Assembly (NCBI RefSeq): GCF_003574215.1
Contig: NZ_AP018558.1
Location: 1,405,001 to 1,469,000, forward strand
Length of the DNA stretch: 64,000 nucleotides
Source of the DNA: Hydrogenophilus thermoluteolus
Lineage (GTDB): Bacteria > Pseudomonadota > Gammaproteobacteria > Burkholderiales > Rhodocyclaceae
Direction: 5' to 3'
The position numbers and the translations under genes were made by a program. The notes beneath the pieces are model-generated. The model was not told where the DNA came from, did not search any database, and was given only the letters and a program-made list of their open reading frames with translations. Shown piece by piece: positions 1-6,699 of the stretch (the first letter of the stretch is position 1; the number at the start of each line of letters is the position of its first letter).

Positions 1-290
1 AAGGCGGCATGGGGATGGTGATCGAAGTGGACGAGCACGACCGTCCGATTGGCATCTTCACCGACGGAGATCTGCGCAGACTCCTGGAGCGCGGCACCGA
101 TTGGCGCCATGCCCGTTTCGGCGACGTTGCCCACCCTGCCCCCAAGACCCTCCCGGCAACTGCGCTTGCCGCCGAAGCGGCCCACTTCATGGAGACGCAC
201 CGCATCAACCACATCCTGGCCGTGCACGCAGACGGAACCCTTGCGGGTGCGGTCCATATGCACGATTTGATGCACGCCAAGGTGATTTAG
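1..290 (+). CDS. kdsD: Arabinose-5-phosphate isomerase, C-terminal part (cut by window edge)
   Basis: Only the C-terminal CBS-domain part is present. The frame is open from base 3 and ends with TAG at 288-290. The visible protein begins GGMGMVIEVDE and contains GIFTDGDLRRLLE followed by a second CBS half ending HMHDLMHAKVI. That pattern is typical of KdsD, which interconverts ribulose-5-phosphate and arabinose-5-phosphate for KDO synthesis. The N-terminal SIS isomerase domain lies outside the window, so the identification rests on the CBS tail and on kdsC following directly after the stop codon. Confidence 0.87.
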   Translation, partial: GGMGMVIEVDEHDRPIGIFTDGDLRRLLERGTDWRHARFGDVAHPAPKTLPATALAAEAAHFMETHRINHILAVHADGTLAGAVHMHDLMHAKVI

Positions 291-824
291 ATGAATGCTC
301 AAGCGAAAGCGCGCGCCGTGCGTCTGATGGGATTCGACATCGACGGGGTGATGACCGACGGCCGCCTCTATTACGGTCCCGACGGCGAAACCCTAAAAGT
401 TTTTCACAGTCGCGATGGACACGGCCTGAAACTGCTGATGCGCGCCGGAATCGTCGTCGTGGTGATCTCGGGGCGGCGCTCTGCAGCGCTCGAAGCGCGC
501 TGTGCCGAACTCGGTGTGCACGAATGCCACTTGGGTGTCGAAGACAAACTCGCGACGCTGCAAACCATCCTTGCCCGGCGCAACTTGACGCGCCAACAGG
601 CCGGATATATGGGCGACGACATCGTCGATCTCGAAATTCTCTGCCAGTGCGGGTTTTCGGCGGCGCCTGCCGACGCCCATCCGGAGGTCTGCGCCCGCGT
701 CGACTACCGTGCGGCGCTGCCTGGCGGTCACGGCGCCGTCCGTGAAGTGTGTGATTGGCTGCTCAAAACGCAAAACCGTTACCAGCAGCTGGTTCAAGAA
801 GCTTTGGGGTCCGCTGCGCCATGA
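291..824 (+). CDS. kdsC: 3-deoxy-D-manno-octulosonate 8-phosphate phosphatase KdsC
   Basis: This 177-residue HAD-superfamily phosphatase releases KDO from KDO-8-phosphate in the cytoplasm. HAD motif I is visible as FDIDGVMTDG (Asp16 and Asp18), motif II as VVVISGRRS, and the late acidic motif as GYMGDDIVDLEIL. The length is normal for KdsC and there is no cap domain. The ATG directly follows the kdsD stop, and the 3' end overlaps the lptC start as ATGA. The set kdsD-kdsC-lptC-lptA is a standard proteobacterial LPS operon. Confidence 0.94.
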   Translation: MNAQAKARAVRLMGFDIDGVMTDGRLYYGPDGETLKVFHSRDGHGLKLLMRAGIVVVVISGRRSAALEARCAELGVHECHLGVEDKLATLQTILARRNLTRQQAGYMGDDIVDLEILCQCGFSAAPADAHPEVCARVDYRAALPGGHGAVREVCDWLLKTQNRYQQLVQEALGSAAP

Positions 825-1456
825 TGTTGACGGCATCGACCGCTCGTACCACGCTCCTCTTGACTGCGTTGGCGGTGATCGCCTCAGGGCTTTGGTGGCT
901 TGCCGAGCGCGAAATGGCCGCACTCACCCCCCCTTCGCCACCGGCGCCGCAGATCGACGGCACCGCCTATCAGACCTTCACCCGCATCTATGACCGATCG
1001 GGCCGGTTGCAGCAGACGCTCACCGCGGCGCGGCTTGACCACGAACGCCTCAGTGCACAACTGCTGCTCACTCAGGTCACGTTCGAATCGTTCCGCCCCC
1101 CATACCATACCGTGGCATTCGCCCAACAGGCGCGGTGGCTCGAAAACGAAGGGCGGCTCGACCTTTGGAATACGGTGCGCATCCGCCGCGATACGCTCGA
1201 TGCCCCGCCGCTTGCGCTCGCAACGGAAGCGCTGACGCTCTGGCCCCATGAAGGGCGGGGCAGTAGCGCGACGCAAACCTGGTTACTCCAAGGGGCGCGT
1301 TGGGCTGTCGGTGATACCCTGACTGCCGAACGCGACTTCACCCATATCGTCTTGGCCGGAAACGCGCACGTTCACTGGCCGGCGCCGCCTTCGCCTCGGC
1401 AACGCGTACCGCAACCCAACGCACCCTCCGCACGACCCGGTAAAGGATCAGGATGA
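821..1456 (+). CDS. lptC: LPS export system periplasmic protein LptC
   Basis: This 211-residue protein has one N-terminal membrane anchor (about residues 10-28) and a periplasmic beta-rich domain. LptC is the bitopic member of the Lpt bridge, passing LPS from the LptB2FG pump to LptA. An ATG at 821 overlaps the kdsC stop as ATGA and is preferred over longer openings in the same frame. Sequence conservation is low, as usual for LptC, so the call relies on size, topology and position between kdsC and lptA. The C-terminus carries a Pro-rich tail. Confidence 0.88.
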   Translation: MMLTASTARTTLLLTALAVIASGLWWLAEREMAALTPPSPPAPQIDGTAYQTFTRIYDRSGRLQQTLTAARLDHERLSAQLLLTQVTFESFRPPYHTVAFAQQARWLENEGRLDLWNTVRIRRDTLDAPPLALATEALTLWPHEGRGSSATQTWLLQGARWAVGDTLTAERDFTHIVLAGNAHVHWPAPPSPRQRVPQPNAPSARPGKGSG

Positions 1457-2010
1457 GCACGCTTGTCTGCAGCCATTTACGCCCGCTCGCGTTGACCGCA
1501 CTCACAGCGCTGATCGTGGCATTGCCCGGACCACTCTACGCGAAAAAGAGCGATCGCGACCAACCGGTTGCAATCGACGCCGACCGGATCACCGTCGACG
1601 AACGCGAACGCACCCACCGCTTCGAAGGCAACGTCCTGCTGCGCCAAGGTACGCTGGAGATTCGTGCCGACGAGGTGATCGTGACACAGGACGACCAGGG
1701 GTTTCGCACCGGAACCGCGATCGGCAAAGGGCGCTTGGCCACCTTTCGCCAACAGAAAGAGGGTTCGGACGAATGGATCACGGGGCAAGCGGAACGGCTC
1801 GACTATGACGCGCGGGCCGAACGCTTGACGCTGACCGGCCGCGCCCGCGTCACCTCGGGTGCCGACATCGTCGAAGGCGCGGTGATCGTCTATGAAGTGG
1901 TCAACGAAACCTATCGCGTGACCAAAAGCGGCGCGACCTCCTCTGCCCCGAACGGGCGGGTGCGCGCGATCATTCAACCCAAAAACCCACCCAAGGAGCA
2001 AAAACCATGA
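1453..2010 (+). CDS. lptA: LPS transport periplasmic protein LptA
   Basis: This 185-residue protein begins with a signal peptide (basic and hydrophobic residues 1-30, cleavage near LYA-KK). An OstA/LptA fold follows: VAIDADRITVDERERTHRFEG, then the repeated strands LEIRADEVIVT and RLDYDARAERLTLTGRARV. LptA oligomers bridge the periplasm and carry LPS to LptD. The start overlaps lptC (ATGA). The gene that normally follows is lptB, but here a crotonase gene begins inside the lptA stop codon. Confidence 0.92.
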   Translation: MSTLVCSHLRPLALTALTALIVALPGPLYAKKSDRDQPVAIDADRITVDERERTHRFEGNVLLRQGTLEIRADEVIVTQDDQGFRTGTAIGKGRLATFRQQKEGSDEWITGQAERLDYDARAERLTLTGRARVTSGADIVEGAVIVYEVVNETYRVTKSGATSSAPNGRVRAIIQPKNPPKEQKP

Positions 2011-2795
2011 ATGAAACCAGCCATTCATCCGTCGTATTGACCGAAGTCCATGGCAAAGTCGGGCTGATCCGCATCAATCGCCCGGAACGGATGAACGCGC
2101 TCAATGACGCGGTGGTCGATGCGATCGGCGCTGCGCTCGACACTTTTGAGGCCGACGACGCCATCGGCGCGATCGTCATCACCGGCAACGAAAAGGCCTT
2201 CGCGGCGGGTGCAGACATCGGCGCGATGGCCGAGTTCGACTATCAGCACGCCTACCGAACCGACTACATCACCCGCAACTGGGAGCGCGTGAAGACCTGT
2301 CGCAAACCGATCATCGCTGCGGTTGCCGGCTATGCGCTGGGGGGCGGGTGCGAGTTGGCGATGATGTGCGATTTCATCATTGCCGCCGACAACGCGAAGT
2401 TCGGACAACCGGAGATCAAGCTCGGAATCCTACCCGGTGCCGGCGGAACGCAGCGGTTACCCCGTGCGGTCGGAAAGGCAAAAGCGATGGACATGTGCCT
2501 TACTGCGCGCTTCATGGACGCGGAAGAGGCCGAACGTGCGGGGCTGGTGTCGCGGATCGTCCCCGTCGACCGATTGCTCGACGAGGCACTCTCTGCCGCG
2601 CAGACCATCGCCTCGTACTCGCTGCCCGTGGTGATGATGGTCAAAGAGTGTGTCAACCGTGCGTTCGAAAGCTCGCTTGCCGAAGGGCTCCTCTTCGAGC
2701 GCCGCGTCTTCCATGCCGCGTTTGCGCTCGAAGACCAGAAAGAGGGCATGAAGGCGTTTCTGGAAAAACGCCCGCCCCAGTTCAAAAACCGCTGA
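2007..2795 (+). CDS. Enoyl-CoA hydratase (crotonase family)
   Basis: This 262-residue crotonase carries the oxyanion-hole segments AFAAGADIGAM and ALGGGCELAMMCD. It has both catalytic glutamates of the hydratase subgroup, Glu116 (GGGCE) and Glu136 (GQPEIKLGILPG), with the 20-residue spacing known from mitochondrial-type hydratase. It should hydrate trans-2-enoyl-CoA to 3-hydroxyacyl-CoA in beta-oxidation. The start overlaps the lptA stop (ATGA), so it is translationally coupled to the LPS operon. phaP follows, which hints at a link to hydroxyacyl-CoA or PHA metabolism. That link is inference. An (R)-specific PhaJ is unlikely because PhaJ has a hot-dog fold. Confidence 0.88.
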   Translation: MNETSHSSVVLTEVHGKVGLIRINRPERMNALNDAVVDAIGAALDTFEADDAIGAIVITGNEKAFAAGADIGAMAEFDYQHAYRTDYITRNWERVKTCRKPIIAAVAGYALGGGCELAMMCDFIIAADNAKFGQPEIKLGILPGAGGTQRLPRAVGKAKAMDMCLTARFMDAEEAERAGLVSRIVPVDRLLDEALSAAQTIASYSLPVVMMVKECVNRAFESSLAEGLLFERRVFHAAFALEDQKEGMKAFLEKRPPQFKNR

Positions 2796-2796
2796 G

Positions 2797-2811
2797 TTGT
2801 GCACTGCACAA
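2797..2811. promoter_or_regulatory. 15-bp palindrome, upstream operator candidate of phaP
   Basis: TTGTGCACTGCACAA has perfect 7-bp arms around a central C. It begins one base after the crotonase stop codon and lies just upstream of the phaP -35 box. It shares the core TGCACTGCA with the palindrome at 2854-2868. PhaR is encoded in this window and PhaR-type repressors control phasin genes, so a PhaR operator is a reasonable inference. Confidence 0.6.
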
Positions 2812-2818
2812 AAAAATG

Positions 2819-2847
2819 TTGACTTTCTCCCGATGGGTCGCTATAGT
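2819..2847 (+). promoter_or_regulatory. Strong sigma-70 promoter of phaP
   Basis: The -35 box TTGACT (2819-2824) and the -10 box TATAGT (2842-2847) are 17 bp apart, close to consensus. The expected start point near 2854 coincides with the second palindrome. A repressor bound there would therefore block initiation. Confidence 0.8.
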
Positions 2848-2853
2848 ATGGAT

Positions 2854-2868
2854 TGTTGCACTGCAACA
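2854..2868. promoter_or_regulatory. 15-bp palindrome overlapping the phaP start point
   Basis: TGTTGCACTGCAACA has perfect 7-bp arms around a central C. It sits directly downstream of the -10 box. It nearly matches the centre of the larger palindrome at 47515-47545 in front of the second phaB gene. A PhaR operator is the simplest interpretation. Confidence 0.65.
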
Positions 2869-2895
2869 TTTTTGAACTCATCGGGAGGTATCGCC

Positions 2896-3483
2896 ATGAA
2901 CACGCAATTCATTGAACAACTCGCCAACAACCAGCGCAAAATTTCGGAAGCCTGGCTCGCCATCGCCAACCAAAACTTCGCGCTCGGCGAAAAGCTCACC
3001 AACATCACGCTCGAAATGCTGCGCGGCAACATGGAGCGTTTCGCGCAACAAAGCCAGGCGCTCGTGACGCAAAAAGATCCGCAAGCTGCGTGGCAAGAGG
3101 TGCAGAAATTCGTCACCAGCAACGTCGAAGAGCTGGTGAACCAGCAGCGTCAAGTCGCGGAGCTTTTGAAACAGCACCGCAACGAGCTCAGCAAGGTCGC
3201 CGAAGAGCAGATCAACGCAATCAACAAAGAGATCGCAGAGCTCCTCGACAACCTGGCCAAATCGGCCCCTGCTGGTTCGGAAGTCGCGATCAACGCCGCG
3301 AAGTCGGCATTGGCCGCTACGAGCGCTGCCTACGAAAACATTCAGAAAGCGTTCCAGCAGGTGAATGAAATCGTCGAAGCGAACCTCTCCGCCGCGGCGA
3401 ACGCCGCGACCAAAGCGGTGAGCGCCGCTGCGCAAACCGCGCAAAAAGCGCAACCGGCTGCGGGCGCGAAGAAGTCGGCGTAA
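2896..3483 (+). CDS. phaP: Phasin family protein (PHA granule-associated)
   Basis: This 195-residue, mostly helical phasin coats polyhydroxyalkanoate granules and limits their coalescence. The N-terminal half (FIEQLANNQRKISEAWLAIA and on) is amphipathic. Residues about 75-120 look like coiled coil, and the tail is rich in Ala, Lys and Gln, ending AAGAKKSA as in many phasins. ATG 2896 is chosen because GGGAGG lies 7-8 bases upstream and the promoter is just ahead. The gene is monocistronic, with its own promoter and terminator. The PHA synthesis genes lie 45 kb away in this window. Confidence 0.9.
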   Translation: MNTQFIEQLANNQRKISEAWLAIANQNFALGEKLTNITLEMLRGNMERFAQQSQALVTQKDPQAAWQEVQKFVTSNVEELVNQQRQVAELLKQHRNELSKVAEEQINAINKEIAELLDNLAKSAPAGSEVAINAAKSALAATSAAYENIQKAFQQVNEIVEANLSAAANAATKAVSAAAQTAQKAQPAAGAKKSA

Positions 3484-3558
3484 TGCGCGGCTGACACCAC
3501 ACCGGTTGTGGGGGTGCGTGCAGATCACCTGAGCGTTGCCCTCAGTTCCAGGATCCTC

Positions 3559-3589
3559 AACGCCCTGTTTCGTGCAGGGCGTTTTGTTT
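3559..3589 (+). terminator. Rho-independent terminator of phaP
   Basis: Perfect 9-bp arms AACGCCCTG (3559-3567) and CAGGGCGTT (3575-3583) enclose a 7-base loop. A T-rich tract (TTTTGTTT) follows. Confidence 0.85.
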
Positions 3590-3643
3590 GGCAAAAGCGC
3601 CGCTCCTTTGTTACGATTTCGCTTTTGTTGCGACGAACCGGCC

Positions 3644-3847
3644 ATGCGTCTGAGATTGCTGTTGCTTGTTCCGTGCGCGCTTGCACTCACTGCCTGTGGC
3701 GTCAAAGGGCCATTGACCCTACCACCAAAACAAACGTCCGCACAAGCGGCCTTTGCAGAGGAAGCGCCGCTGGCATTCTCACCTACTTCGGCAGCCACGG
3801 CCCTATTTGCCCCATTGGAACCCAGCCACGATCATGACGCCGTCTGA
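3644..3847 (+). CDS. lptM: LptM (YifL-like) small lipoprotein
   Basis: This 67-residue lipoprotein has a short basic N-terminus, a hydrophobic stretch and the lipobox LTAC with Cys18. GVKGPLTLPP follows, the hallmark of the YifL/LptM family (CGLKGPL in E. coli). LptM helps LptD mature with correct disulfides in the outer membrane. As in many proteobacteria it lies directly upstream of lysA. The lysA start codon falls inside this gene, giving a 14-base overlap. The remainder after the GPL motif is Ala/Pro-rich and ends HDHDAV. Confidence 0.85.
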   Translation: MRLRLLLLVPCALALTACGVKGPLTLPPKQTSAQAAFAEEAPLAFSPTSAATALFAPLEPSHDHDAV

Positions 3848-5114
3848 CCTTTTTCCCATGCCGACCCTTTCTCGTCGAAACGGGACGCTCACGTTGGAAA
3901 CCACGCCGTTAACCGCGATCGCGGAAAGCTACGGCACACCGTGCTACGTCTATTCCGAAGCGGCGATCCGCGCGGCGTGGGCAGCCTATCGCGAAGGGCT
4001 GCCCCCAGAAGCCGGCACGATCCATTATGCAGTCAAGGCGAACAGCAACCTGTCGATCCTGCGCCTTTTCGCCGAGCTCGGCGCGGGCTTCGACATCGTC
4101 TCGGGTGGCGAACTCGAACGGGTGGTCGCAGCAGGCGGAAAACCGGAAACGGTGGTCTTCTCCGGTGTCGGCAAAGCCGTCTGGGAGATCGAACGCGCAC
4201 TCGAACTCGGCATTGGCGCGTTTCACGTCGAGTCGCTCCCCGAACTCGAACGCATCGCGACGATCGCGCAGGCGCACGGTGTCACGGCACCGATCAGTTT
4301 CCGCGTCAACCCGGACGTCGACCCGAAAACCCATCCCTATATCGCCACGGGTCTGGCGCGTAGCAAATTCGGTGTCACTCTTGACGAAGCGCGCATCGGC
4401 TACCGACAAGCGATGGACCATCCCGCGTTGTCCGTGGTCGGGGTCGCCTGCCACATCGGCTCGCAACTGATTGACGACGCGCCACTCATTGAGGCCGCGG
4501 AACGAATCCGTCGTTTTGTCGAAGAGCTCGCTGATGAGGGCATTCGGCTCACCACGATCGATCTCGGCGGTGGCATCGGGATTCGCTATCGCGACGAATC
4601 GCCGCTGGACGTCGCCCAAACGCTGCGTCGCCTGCGTGCGGTTTTCGCTGGTCGTCCCGAACGGCTCGCTGTCGAGCCCGGTCGCTCCCTCGTCGGTGCG
4701 GCGGGGCTGTTGCTCACTCGTGTCGAATACGTCAAAATCCGCGATGACCATACCTTCTTCGTCGTCGACGCCGCGATGAACGACCTGATGCGACCGGCAC
4801 TCTACGAAGCGTGGCATGAGATCGTCCCGGTCGTCGACCGCCCCGAGTGCCTGCCGCGTACTGGCGACGTCGTCGGGCCGGTGTGCGAAACGGGGGATTT
4901 CCTTGGTCTGGGCCGCACGCTCGCTGTCGCAGCGGGCGACCTGCTTGCCGTTCTCTGCGCAGGTGCTTACGGCATGACGATGAGCTCGAATTACAATACC
5001 CGCCCCCGCGCCGCCGAGGTTTTGGTGCGCGACAGCAGCCACCAGCTCATCCGACCCCGTGAGAAACGGGAGCAACTGTGGGCGGACGAGTTCGCGCTGC
5101 TGCCCAACGCGTAA
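3834..5114 (+). CDS. lysA: Diaminopimelate decarboxylase
   Basis: This 426-residue PLP enzyme decarboxylates meso-diaminopimelate to lysine. Lys68 in HYAVKAN is the PLP lysine. Also visible are FDIVSGGELER, the GGIG phosphate-binding loop, EPGRSLVG, CETGDFLGLGR with the catalytic Cys, and GAYGMTMSSNYN near the C-terminus. This is the fold type III decarboxylase pattern with normal length. The start is ATG 3834, overlapping lptM. An in-frame ATG at 3858 is possible but has no better ribosome binding site. Confidence 0.95.
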   Translation: MTPSDLFPMPTLSRRNGTLTLETTPLTAIAESYGTPCYVYSEAAIRAAWAAYREGLPPEAGTIHYAVKANSNLSILRLFAELGAGFDIVSGGELERVVAAGGKPETVVFSGVGKAVWEIERALELGIGAFHVESLPELERIATIAQAHGVTAPISFRVNPDVDPKTHPYIATGLARSKFGVTLDEARIGYRQAMDHPALSVVGVACHIGSQLIDDAPLIEAAERIRRFVEELADEGIRLTTIDLGGGIGIRYRDESPLDVAQTLRRLRAVFAGRPERLAVEPGRSLVGAAGLLLTRVEYVKIRDDHTFFVVDAAMNDLMRPALYEAWHEIVPVVDRPECLPRTGDVVGPVCETGDFLGLGRTLAVAAGDLLAVLCAGAYGMTMSSNYNTRPRAAEVLVRDSSHQLIRPREKREQLWADEFALLPNA

Positions 5115-5131
5115 GGCGCGGCGTCCCGACG

Positions 5132-6568
5132 ATGGCGAAAAAGGGGCCCCAGGCGCGCGCTCCACTTGCCTGCGCGCTTGCTTTTTTGCTGCTTCTCCTG
5201 CCCGAACTGCTACTTGCTGCGGGATTGCCCAGCGCGGTCGCCAAAACCCTTACCCAAGCGGGTATCCCCACCGAATCGCTCTCCGTCTGGATCGCGCCGC
5301 TTGACGGCCGCGACGGGCCAAAACTCTACTACCACGCGGACACCCCGCGCAACCCCGCTTCGGTGATGAAGCTCATTACTACCTTTGCCGCGTTCGAAAC
5401 CTTTGGCGCGAGCGCACGATGGCAGGTCGTGTTGCAAACCCGTGCCGAATGGCAGGGAGAGACGCTCTATGGGACGCTTGAGCTCGTCCACGATGGCGAT
5501 CCGGCACTCACTGCCGAGCGGTTGTGGACGCTCCTTCGCACCGCACGCGCGATGGGCATTCGTCGCATCGCGGGCTTTACCGTCACTGCGCCCGCGCTTC
5601 GTCTGCCGCACTGGGACCCCAACGCGTTCGATGGGCGCGGACAAGCCCCCTATACCCAAGGACCGGCGGCGGCGCTCGCGCACTTCAACGCGATCGTCGT
5701 GACCCTTACCCCACACCCTGACGGAACAAGGGTGGTCGCCACCACCCACCCTCCCCTTCCCCTGCCGCTCGATACCCAAGCCCTAACTGCTGTGCCAGGG
5801 GGATGTCCGCAAGAGGTGCGCCATTTGGTTGAGGCAACGTTCGTCTCCAACCGCCTCGTGCTCTCTGGGCGCTACCCGATCGCGTGCAGCACCCAGACGT
5901 TGGCGCTCGCGCCGCCAGACCCGAACCGTTACGTCGAATGGCTCTTGACCGCGATCTGGCAAGAACTGGGCGGGACGATCGACCCAAAATTGGCACGCCC
6001 AGAACGCGCGCGCGCCCCGTTTCGCATCGCGGCGAGCGAATCGCCGACCCTCACCGAAATCGCGTATCAGATGAACAAATGGTCGAACAACGTGATCGCA
6101 CGTCAGCTGCTTGCCCTCATCGGGTACGAAACTGCGCCCGATGCTTCGGACCATGTCGCAGCCGGACGCGACGCAGCGTTGGCGCTTCTGCGTGCGCGCG
6201 GGATCGACGACGGCCATACGGTGATCGACAACGGTGCAGGACTTTCGCGCACCGCACGCATCACGGCTCGGACACTCGCGCAACTCCTCACCTATGTGTC
6301 GCAACAGAACTACGCTGCCGAATTTTTTGCCGGGCTTCCACGCCTCGGGGAAGACGGTACCGCACGACGTCGGTACCACCACCATCCGCTCGCCGGTGAC
6401 GCACACGTCAAGACCGGGACGTTGCGCGACGTACGGGCGCTTGCCGGGTATGCACGGGACCGCAACGGCAGGCCGTACGTGGTCGCGATCCTGCTGCAAC
6501 ACCCCAACGCATCCGCTGCCGCTTCGGTTTTTCCCCTGCTTCTGACGTGGTTGGCACAACACGGCTGA
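5132..6568 (+). CDS. dacB: D-alanyl-D-alanine carboxypeptidase/endopeptidase (PBP4 type, peptidase S13)
   Basis: This 478-residue penicillin-binding protein begins with a signal sequence (about residues 10-31, ending LLLAAG). All three active-site motifs are present: SVMK (NPASVMKLITTF), SNN (KWSNNVIAR) and KTG (HVKTGTLRDV). It should trim or cleave peptidoglycan peptides in the periplasm. ATG 5132 is chosen because it leaves a clean signal peptide. An in-frame opening at 5078 would add an arginine-rich stretch overlapping lysA. A terminator follows the stop. Confidence 0.92.
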   Translation: MAKKGPQARAPLACALAFLLLLLPELLLAAGLPSAVAKTLTQAGIPTESLSVWIAPLDGRDGPKLYYHADTPRNPASVMKLITTFAAFETFGASARWQVVLQTRAEWQGETLYGTLELVHDGDPALTAERLWTLLRTARAMGIRRIAGFTVTAPALRLPHWDPNAFDGRGQAPYTQGPAAALAHFNAIVVTLTPHPDGTRVVATTHPPLPLPLDTQALTAVPGGCPQEVRHLVEATFVSNRLVLSGRYPIACSTQTLALAPPDPNRYVEWLLTAIWQELGGTIDPKLARPERARAPFRIAASESPTLTEIAYQMNKWSNNVIARQLLALIGYETAPDASDHVAAGRDAALALLRARGIDDGHTVIDNGAGLSRTARITARTLAQLLTYVSQQNYAAEFFAGLPRLGEDGTARRRYHHHPLAGDAHVKTGTLRDVRALAGYARDRNGRPYVVAILLQHPNASAAASVFPLLLTWLAQHG

Positions 6569-6589
6569 CCACCGCTGCGCGCAACGAAT

Positions 6590-6622
6590 AAACGCCAAAT
6601 CCACCGCTGGGTTTGGCGTTTT
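6590..6622 (+). terminator. Terminator after dacB
   Basis: Arms AAACGCCAAA (6590-6599) and TTTGGCGTTT (6612-6621) are perfect complements around a 12-base loop and run into Ts. Convergent pnp ends at 6700, so the element may work in both directions. Confidence 0.75.
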
Positions 6623-6699
6623 GCGAAGCGCTGATCGGTGAGGAAAAACCCGCAGCGCGTTCGGATCGCGGGGCGCCTGTGGCCGCGGGCGTGACGGCG

